Positions 1 to 4,364 of a stretch of DNA of 5,379 nt are shown here, one piece after another. Position numbers and translations under genes: made by a program. This stretch comes from an uncultured Ruminococcus sp. (GTDB lineage: Bacteria; Bacillota; Clostridia; Oscillospirales; Ruminococcaceae). Each line of letters opens with the position of its first letter. Position 1 is the stretch's first letter. Below the pieces are notes generated by a model. The model ran no database searches and was not told the origin of the DNA. It saw only the letters and a list, made by a program, of their open reading frames with translations. Location: positions 1-5,379 of the forward strand of contig CALDFS010000274.1 of assembly GCA_937942105.1 (NCBI GenBank), given 5' to 3'.

Positions 1-376
1 CCTCCGCCTTGGGGGTGGTTGGCTGAGCGGTAGCTTCGGGCGGGGTGGTTGTTACAGCAGATGTCTCATCCTCGGGAACGGAAGTAACAGCCGTTATTTC
101 GGTTGTTACAGGCGCAAAAATGCCGTAATCATCTATCTGAGCCTTGTTCTCCATGCGCTCAAGCTTGTCATAGTAGTTGGGAACGCTTATCTCCTCATCA
201 TTTTCGGGATTACTGTCGGCACCCAGCACGACCGAAAGCGGCGACGCAGTGGGGTAGCTTAAATCCTCCAAAACAGCCTTCTTAGCCAGATAGCTTATAA
301 AGCAGACTGCGCAGGAATAAACCAGTATTATGCATAAGAGTATGATAGTCCGTCGGATTGAAAATTTCTTCTTCAA
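1..376 (-). CDS. Membrane-anchored extracytoplasmic protein with Val-Thr-Thr/Pro linker, partial (C-terminus off the left edge)
   Basis: An open frame of 125 codons runs from a TTG at 376-374 to the window edge without a stop. The start is chosen because AAAGGAG at 391-385 lies 8 bases upstream. The in-frame GTG at 385-383 overlaps that site, and an in-frame TAA lies at 403-401. The N-terminus is basic (KKKFSIRR), followed by one hydrophobic helix at about residues 11-30, so the topology is N-in, C-out. Residues 31-88 are polar and unrecognised, with a charged stretch around 67-85. Residues 90-122 are rich in Thr, Pro and Val (VTTEITAVTS, AVTTTPPEATAQPTTP), a typical flexible wall linker resembling that of the lipoprotein sortase upstream. 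The functional domain is not visible, so the product cannot be named. A third sortase, a LysM-type or other wall protein, or a sortase partner are all possible. Gene reality is well supported; function is unknown. Confidence 0.8.
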   Translation of the reverse strand, partial: MKKKFSIRRTIILLCIILVYSCAVCFISYLAKKAVLEDLSYPTASPLSVVLGADSNPENDEEISVPNYYDKLERMENKAQIDDYGIFAPVTTEITAVTSVPEDETSAVTTTPPEATAQPTTPKAE

Positions 377-384
377 GCCATGCA

Positions 385-391
385 CTCCTTT
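385..391 (-). promoter_or_regulatory. Ribosome binding site AAAGGAG deciding a TTG start
   Basis: AAAGGAG on the minus strand sits 8 bases before TTG (376-374) but only 3 bases before an out-of-frame ATG (381-379). That ATG reads ATG-GCT-TGA, and its stop overlaps the TTG. The spacing favours TTG as the real start of the membrane protein gene. Confidence 0.75.
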
Positions 392-407
392 CGGTTTCCG
401 TTAATCA

Positions 408-489
408 GGCAAGATTTTTCTTGCTGCGATGAATGTTATCACTAATCCTTTTAAGATTGGTATGAGCCGTTCACTAATTGAATCTTGCC
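408..489 (-). repeat. 9-bp inverted repeat with a competing third arm in the leader of the last gene
   Basis: On the plus strand GGCAAGATT (408-416) is perfectly complementary to AATCTTGCC (481-489), enclosing 64 bases. The 408-416 arm also overlaps a local hairpin, GCAAGA-TTTT-TCTTGC (409-424), so the two foldings exclude each other. In the transcript, GGCAAGAUU and GCAAGA compete for one AAUCUUGCC arm that ends about 16 bases before the ribosome binding site. TCACTAAT also occurs twice within the loop (440-447 and 471-478). No T-tract follows either hairpin, so neither looks like an ordinary terminator. The repeats are seen directly; a regulatory role is inference. Confidence 0.45.
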
Positions 490-503
490 ATAATTTTCCG
501 TGC

Positions 504-1406
504 TTAATCAACAATTGATGGCTTGTGCCTGTTTTTGTTCTTCACATATGTGTCGGCGTAGCCGGAAATATCCTCACCCTCGCGCACCTTTCTTGCCACA
601 ACAACGTACCTTGAATCGTCAAAATCGTAGGTGCAGGTGGAAAGCGTCAGGAACTCGTCCCCATAGTGGCACTCGATGTCGCTTAAGTAGTAGCTCCTGT
701 GCATTATATTCTCGTAAAAGTAATTATAGTCCTCTTCGGTGTCAAAGTTTCTGCATTTGAAGTATTCAAACAGGGGTTCATCGTCCTGCCAGTCGTAAAT
801 TCCTATAAGGAAGCAGGCGACTACAACATACTGGTTTTCCTCCCAGCGGGTGTCGAAATTGATAACGTAGTGCTTTTTAACGAAGTCAACGCCGTTCTTG
901 TAATCAAGAACCTTGCGGAAGTATGTTCCGTTTGCCATGCTGTGTCCGAACAGCGTTATATTGTCTGCATGGTCGGTTGCGGTTATCGGAACCTTGTAAT
1001 CTGCGTATATCGCGCCGGATTTTGACTTGTTGCCGTCGAAATCCAGATCTATGTATTTTGAGTTGTCATCTGCCTGAACAACTGGGTAGTCAACATATAA
1101 ATCGCCGTTAGAGTGCTTTATGGTCGGAATCTGAATCCAGCCTACAAATTCATTGTTGCGCTCGTAATACTCCTGATATTTTTCCAACGGCTCCGGCTCT
1201 GGCGGAAGGGTGGTTACAGGTGTTGTAACCGGCTCCGGAGTCGTCGGAACCGTCGTAATAGACGGTTGTGTGGGCAGCGTTTCGGAAACCGGAGGTTCTT
1301 CCTCGATTCTTCTTGTACATCCCGATAAAACGCTTGCCGCGCAGGATGCACAAACAATGAATGACAGTACTTTTGCCATGATTCTCTTTGATTTTGATTT
1401 AAACAT
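504..1406 (-). CDS. Class B sortase, predicted lipoprotein
   Basis: This 300-residue cysteine transpeptidase of the sortase B family would attach surface proteins to the peptidoglycan cross-bridge outside the membrane. Domains in order: basic n-region (1-12), hydrophobic h-region (13-27), lipobox VLSGC with the lipidated Cys at 30, Pro/Thr linker (about 38-74), then the sortase barrel (about 76-275). Catalytic residues are His155 in FGHSMANG, Cys258 in TLSTC and Arg266 in DDSRYVVVA. The 8-residue Cys-to-Arg spacing matches what I recall of Clostridioides difficile SrtB rather than the longer spacing of Staphylococcus aureus SrtB. It is clearly paralogous to the sortase just upstream (shared WEEN, TLSTC, DSR and VVVARK blocks). 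Its ATG overlaps that gene's TGA by one base (TGATG), implying translational coupling; the nearest Shine-Dalgarno, AAGGA, is rather far (about 11 bases). Sortases normally keep an uncleaved N-terminal helix, so lipid anchoring is the oddity. The family call is firm; the substrate is unknown. Confidence 0.93.
   Translation of the reverse strand: MFKSKSKRIMAKVLSFIVCASCAASVLSGCTRRIEEEPPVSETLPTQPSITTVPTTPEPVTTPVTTLPPEPEPLEKYQEYYERNNEFVGWIQIPTIKHSNGDLYVDYPVVQADDNSKYIDLDFDGNKSKSGAIYADYKVPITATDHADNITLFGHSMANGTYFRKVLDYKNGVDFVKKHYVINFDTRWEENQYVVVACFLIGIYDWQDDEPLFEYFKCRNFDTEEDYNYFYENIMHRSYYLSDIECHYGDEFLTLSTCTYDFDDSRYVVVARKVREGEDISGYADTYVKNKNRHKPSIVD
1317..1328 (-). other. Lipobox LSGC (signal peptidase II site) of the sortase
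   Basis: The codons for Leu27-Ser28-Gly29-Cys30 form a textbook lipobox after a basic n-region and a hydrophobic stretch of about 15 residues. Diacylglyceryl transfer to Cys30 and cleavage before it would leave the sortase domain tethered by lipid through a long Pro/Thr linker. The motif is read directly; processing is inferred from the family rule. Confidence 0.8.
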
Positions 1407-2581
1407 CAGTTTTCATTTCCTTCCATTTGTGATAGAATATCCTTGTAATAATCATAATCGGGACCCTTATCGTCCGGCACCTTCATTCCGTAGGCTTCGT
1501 AGAAGGCGGCGGGCTTTCTTGCGTCAGGGTTGGAATAGTAATTATACTGCTTAGCCTTCTCATTCTGATTGGCTTTTTCGTCGGGCCGCAGCTTTCTTGC
1601 TACAACAACAAATCTCGAATCGTAGATTTCGGTTGAGCAGGTAGAAAGGGTCAGATATTCGTCATCAATGGAGCATGGGATATCGGAGGTATAATAGCTT
1701 CTGTACATAACATTGGCATACCACTCGATAAAGTCTGTGTTGTCCTCAAAATCAAAGGCTACGTGGTATCTGAAAATCGGAATATTGTCCTGTTCCTCTT
1801 TGATGCCGGTCAAAAAGCAGCCTATGATTATATAGTCGTTCTCTTCCCAAAGGGTGTTGAAGGTTACGAACCTGTGTTCGCTGACGAATGAGACTCTCTT
1901 TTTATAGTCATGCAGATGGGCAAAGAAGCTTCCAGAGCCCATATTATGACCGTATATAATGGTGTTGCGCGGACCTGAATTGTAGGTAATTTTAACGTGA
2001 CAGTCGACGAAGAGTGCGCCGTATTTTTTCTCTTTTTTGTAAAAGTCGTGGCTCAGGTAATAGTCGTTGTCGCCGCACTGCATAACAGGGTAGTCGATGT
2101 AGTTGCCGCCCTTATCGTCGGTTAAACCGTCTATTGTCAGCCAGCCTATTGTATCGTGGTTTAGATCGTAAATCGACCTAATCTTGGGCAATATTAAATC
2201 CTCGGGATTTACCGGCTCATCTGTCTGAGTCTGAGCGGCATCGTCCGGATTTTCGCTTCCACTGACGTTCGGAACATCCACATCATCAGGCGCAGCGGTT
2301 ACCACAGGCTGAACGGCATTATCGTCCGGCTCATCATCTCCCTGATTGTAAAGATTACTCAGGTAATCGTTGTTTTTATGCATATCGCTCGAGCCGAATT
2401 TATACTCGTAAACTCCGTAGAACGAGTAAATCAGCACACACATAGCGGATATATATACAAGCTTGCGGATGATTTCCTTAACATCATCGCCCTTCCAAGG
2501 AAGAAGTTCTTTTAGTCTGCCCTTGAACGACCTGTCACGTTTAACTGACTCGGCAGGGCGGACTTCATTCAGCATTGACAT
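1406..2581 (-). CDS. Class B sortase with transmembrane anchor and C-terminal extension
   Basis: This 391-residue sortase B family transpeptidase should act on the outer face of the membrane. Domains in order: a basic cytoplasmic segment of about 40 residues, a single hydrophobic helix at about 41-58, an acidic Asp/Pro/Thr linker (66-128), the sortase barrel (about 136-332), and a Tyr/Asp/Lys-rich tail of about 60 residues. Catalytic residues are His212 in YGHNMGSG, Cys315 in TLSTC and Arg323 in DSRFVVVARK. The ATG at 2581-2579 follows the pncC stop by 7 bases; GAAAGG (2598-2593), inside the last pncC codons, is the likely ribosome binding site, and Met3 is an alternative start. The gene's stop overlaps the next sortase's start. 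The C-terminal tail (around NPDARKPAAFYEAYG) is missing from the second sortase, and the cytoplasmic extension is long for the family. The family is firm. Its substrate is not in the window: no NPQTN-like or PPxTG-like sorting signal was found. Confidence 0.94.
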   Translation of the reverse strand: MSMLNEVRPAESVKRDRSFKGRLKELLPWKGDDVKEIIRKLVYISAMCVLIYSFYGVYEYKFGSSDMHKNNDYLSNLYNQGDDEPDDNAVQPVVTAAPDDVDVPNVSGSENPDDAAQTQTDEPVNPEDLILPKIRSIYDLNHDTIGWLTIDGLTDDKGGNYIDYPVMQCGDNDYYLSHDFYKKEKKYGALFVDCHVKITYNSGPRNTIIYGHNMGSGSFFAHLHDYKKRVSFVSEHRFVTFNTLWEENDYIIIGCFLTGIKEEQDNIPIFRYHVAFDFEDNTDFIEWYANVMYRSYYTSDIPCSIDDEYLTLSTCSTEIYDSRFVVVARKLRPDEKANQNEKAKQYNYYSNPDARKPAAFYEAYGMKVPDDKGPDYDYYKDILSQMEGNEN

Positions 2582-2588
2582 TTATCAA

Positions 2589-3137
2589 TCAGCCTTTCAC
2601 TGCTTCATATACGGCTTCAAGAGCATGGGCGACTGCTATAAGGCGGATCTGCTGCCGCGTAAGCCCGCCAAGCTCATAAAGCCTGAGGTTTTGGGTGAAT
2701 GATTGCTCTTTATATATAACCGAAACGTACACCGTTCCGACCGGCTGTGTATCACTTCCTCCTCCGGGACCTGCAATGCCGGTTATGCCCACTCCTATAT
2801 CCGCGTGCGAAACAAGCCTTACGCCCTGCGCCATTGCAAGGGCAACCGTCTCGCTGATGACTCCGCAGTCTTCAATAAGCTCCATAGGAAGTCCCAAAAG
2901 CTGCGACTTTATTCTTTCGGAGTAGGAGACTATTCCGCATTCAAATATCTCGGAAGCACCCGGAACGCCTGTTATGGCTCCGGCCAAAAGTCCGCCTGTG
3001 CAGCTTTCCGCCACAGCTATCTTAATACCGTGCTCAACTAAATATTGTACTACATTTAATGCGGCTTTGTCAATATATGTCGAGATATCTTCGGGGTCAA
3101 GACTTAATTTTCCGCTTAAAATTTCACTTTTTATCAT
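2589..3137 (-). CDS. pncC: CinA C-terminal domain protein, probable nicotinamide-nucleotide amidase (PncC)
   Basis: This 182-residue cytoplasmic protein is made only of the CinA C-terminal domain; the N-terminal molybdopterin-binding-like domain of full CinA is absent. Members of this family deamidate nicotinamide mononucleotide to nicotinate mononucleotide, returning the product of NAD-consuming reactions to NAD synthesis. Visible family blocks are AESCTGG at 44-49 with the presumed nucleophile Ser45, a SYS-x3-K-x3-LLG block at 71-82, VISETVALAMAQG at 93-105, and the glycine-rich GITGIAGPGGG loop at 117-127 followed by PVGTVYV. About 20 extra residues precede the usual start of the domain. 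The purine run AAGGAAGAG (3155-3147) in the 19-base gap after thiI serves as ribosome binding site, and no other good start exists. The family is firm. The amidase activity is assigned from the family; some members have unclear roles. Confidence 0.92.
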   Translation of the reverse strand: MIKSEILSGKLSLDPEDISTYIDKAALNVVQYLVEHGIKIAVAESCTGGLLAGAITGVPGASEIFECGIVSYSERIKSQLLGLPMELIEDCGVISETVALAMAQGVRLVSHADIGVGITGIAGPGGGSDTQPVGTVYVSVIYKEQSFTQNLRLYELGGLTRQQIRLIAVAHALEAVYEAVKG

Positions 3138-3156
3138 GATTCAAAGCTCTTCCTTA

Positions 3157-4347
3157 TCAAAAATCGTATTCAACGTATGGCTTAAAGGTCTTAAATGTTA
3201 TTCCTTCAACAGCCTCTTCAATAAGCGGCTCAAAGTCGAAGGCGTTCTGGGCTTTTGCAACCTCTTCAAGCGTCGGCTTTGTTTTGGGGTGCTTGGGTGT
3301 GAAGACGGTGCAGCAGTCCTCATAAGGCTCAATAGAGATATCGAATGTGCCGATTTTATAGGCGATATCAACGATTTCCTTCTTGTCAAGGGCAACGCAG
3401 GGGCGGAATACAGGAATCCTGCACACTGCGTCTGTTGTTACCATAGCCGCCATCGTCTGCGAAGCCACCTGACCTATGCTTTCACCGGTAACGAGCGCCG
3501 CAAAGTCGTATTGCGCCGCGACCCTTTGGGCTATCTCCATCATCAGCCTGCGCATGATTATGGTGAACAGCTCCTCGGGGCAATTGTCCCTTATAGCCTC
3601 CTGAATCCTGGTAAACGGAACGGTGAATAAAGTCATCTGCCCGCAGCATTCGGTCATCTTGGCGGCAAGCTTTTCGACCTTGATCAAAGCGCGCTCTGAG
3701 GTATACGGCGGCGACTGGAAGTGGATCGCGCTGACTATAACCCCGCGCTTAGCCATCATGGTTCCGGCAACGGGGGAGTCTATGCCGCCTGAAAGCAAAA
3801 GCAGCGCCCTTCCCGATGTTCCAACCGGTATTCCGCCGGCACCGTCTATTGGCAGGGCGTGAACGTAAGCCGCATCATCCCTGATTTCGCATACGACTGT
3901 CAGCTCGGGGTGCTTTACGTCCACAGTTAGGTGCGGGTAGGCTTCAAGTATCATACCGCCAAGCTCCGCCATTATTTCGGGGGATGTCATGGGGTAGTGC
4001 TTGTCGGCGCGCTTGGCTTCCACCTTGAAGCTGTGTGCAGCCTCCAAGGCATCTCCCAAATATTCCTTGACTATCTCTAAAATAGCGTCAAGCTTCTTTT
4101 CCGCCGCGATGGCAGGGCATATCTTTGCAATGCCGTAAACCTTTTTCAGCCGCTCTATAACCTCGTCAAAGTCGATATCCTCCGACATCGGCTCTACAAA
4201 CAGTGTGGATTGCCGCGAGCTTAGCTTTATATCGCCCAGAGACTTCAGTCTGCGCCGAACGTTTCGCATAAGCTCGGCTTCAAAGCCGGAGCGGTTCAGC
4301 CCCTTTAATACTATTTCACCGTATTTGCAAAGTATTACCTGCTTCAT
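3157..4347 (-). CDS. thiI: tRNA 4-thiouridine synthetase ThiI (sulfurtransferase, no rhodanese domain)
   Basis: This cytoplasmic enzyme adenylates U8 of tRNA and replaces its oxygen with sulfur to give 4-thiouridine; in many bacteria it also serves thiamine thiazole synthesis. The 396 residues show an N-terminal ferredoxin-like segment with the hallmark KYGEIVLKG (8-16), a THUMP domain (about 60-165), and a PP-loop ATPase domain starting with LLLLSGGIDSPVAG, where SGGIDSP is at 186-192. Later blocks are GESIGQVASQT (288-298) and the conserved EDCCTVF (343-349), whose Cys pair probably includes the sulfur-relay cysteine. The protein ends about 50 residues after that block, so the C-terminal rhodanese domain of Escherichia coli ThiI (about 480 residues) is missing, as in Bacillus ThiI. 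It follows the cysteine desulfurase by 15 bases. Its ribosome binding site AAAAGGA (4364-4358) overlaps that gene's stop codon. The start fits the family N-terminus. Confidence 0.97.
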   Translation of the reverse strand: MKQVILCKYGEIVLKGLNRSGFEAELMRNVRRRLKSLGDIKLSSRQSTLFVEPMSEDIDFDEVIERLKKVYGIAKICPAIAAEKKLDAILEIVKEYLGDALEAAHSFKVEAKRADKHYPMTSPEIMAELGGMILEAYPHLTVDVKHPELTVVCEIRDDAAYVHALPIDGAGGIPVGTSGRALLLLSGGIDSPVAGTMMAKRGVIVSAIHFQSPPYTSERALIKVEKLAAKMTECCGQMTLFTVPFTRIQEAIRDNCPEELFTIIMRRLMMEIAQRVAAQYDFAALVTGESIGQVASQTMAAMVTTDAVCRIPVFRPCVALDKKEIVDIAYKIGTFDISIEPYEDCCTVFTPKHPKTKPTLEEVAKAQNAFDFEPLIEEAVEGITFKTFKPYVEYDF

Positions 4348-4357
4348 ATATGTTCAA

Positions 4358-4364
4358 TCCTTTT
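4358..4364 (-). promoter_or_regulatory. Ribosome binding site of thiI overlapping the desulfurase stop
   Basis: AAAAGGA lies 10 bases before the thiI ATG, and its first two bases overlap the TAA stop (4365-4363) of the desulfurase gene. The overlap suggests that ribosomes finishing the desulfurase help initiate thiI, keeping donor and acceptor levels linked. Confidence 0.6.

Larger units (their letters stand above)
377..503 (-). other. Intergenic leader between the lipoprotein sortase and the membrane protein gene
   Basis: This is the only sizeable non-coding gap in the window (127 bases). It is A+T-richer than its surroundings and holds the inverted repeats described for 408-489 and the ribosome binding site at 385-391. 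I find no convincing -35/-10 pair; GATAAC on the minus strand is a weak -10 candidate without a good -35. I also find no GC-rich hairpin followed by T residues. Whether the last gene is read through from the sortases or has its own promoter cannot be settled here. Confidence 0.5.

Noticed and set aside
1..376. Sortase substrate with an LPxTG or NPQTN signal
   Set aside because: No sorting motif occurs in the visible part; the TTPPE-like stretches are linker, and the C-terminus is not in the window.
409..424. GCAAGA-TTTT-TCTTGC hairpin as a transcription terminator
   Set aside because: The stem is only 6 bp, half A/T, and no run of T follows it on the minus strand; it lies closer to the next start than to the sortase stop.
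440..478. Direct repeat TCACTAAT (440-447 and 471-478) as a protein-binding operator
   Set aside because: Eight bases repeated once in an A+T-rich gap can occur by chance, and no known operator consensus is matched; it is mentioned only as part of the leader.
430..480. Promoter for the last gene within the leader
   Set aside because: GATAAC is a poor -10 and no TTGACA-like hexamer lies 16-18 bases upstream of it.
1150..1353. Minus-strand open frame of 67 codons within the lipoprotein sortase
   Set aside because: It overlaps the signal peptide and linker of the sortase in another frame, with no ribosome binding site or recognisable motif.
699..1554. Several plus-strand open frames opposite the sortase genes (such as 699-1025 and 1210-1554)
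   Set aside because: They lie antisense to clearly conserved sortase coding sequence, and their low-complexity or Arg-rich translations look like reverse complements of the linker codons.
2974..3630. Long plus-strand open frame of 218 codons opposite thiI and pncC
   Set aside because: It is antisense to two genes with complete family motifs, its translation shows no recognisable domain, and it spans the gap between them, as expected of a shadow frame.
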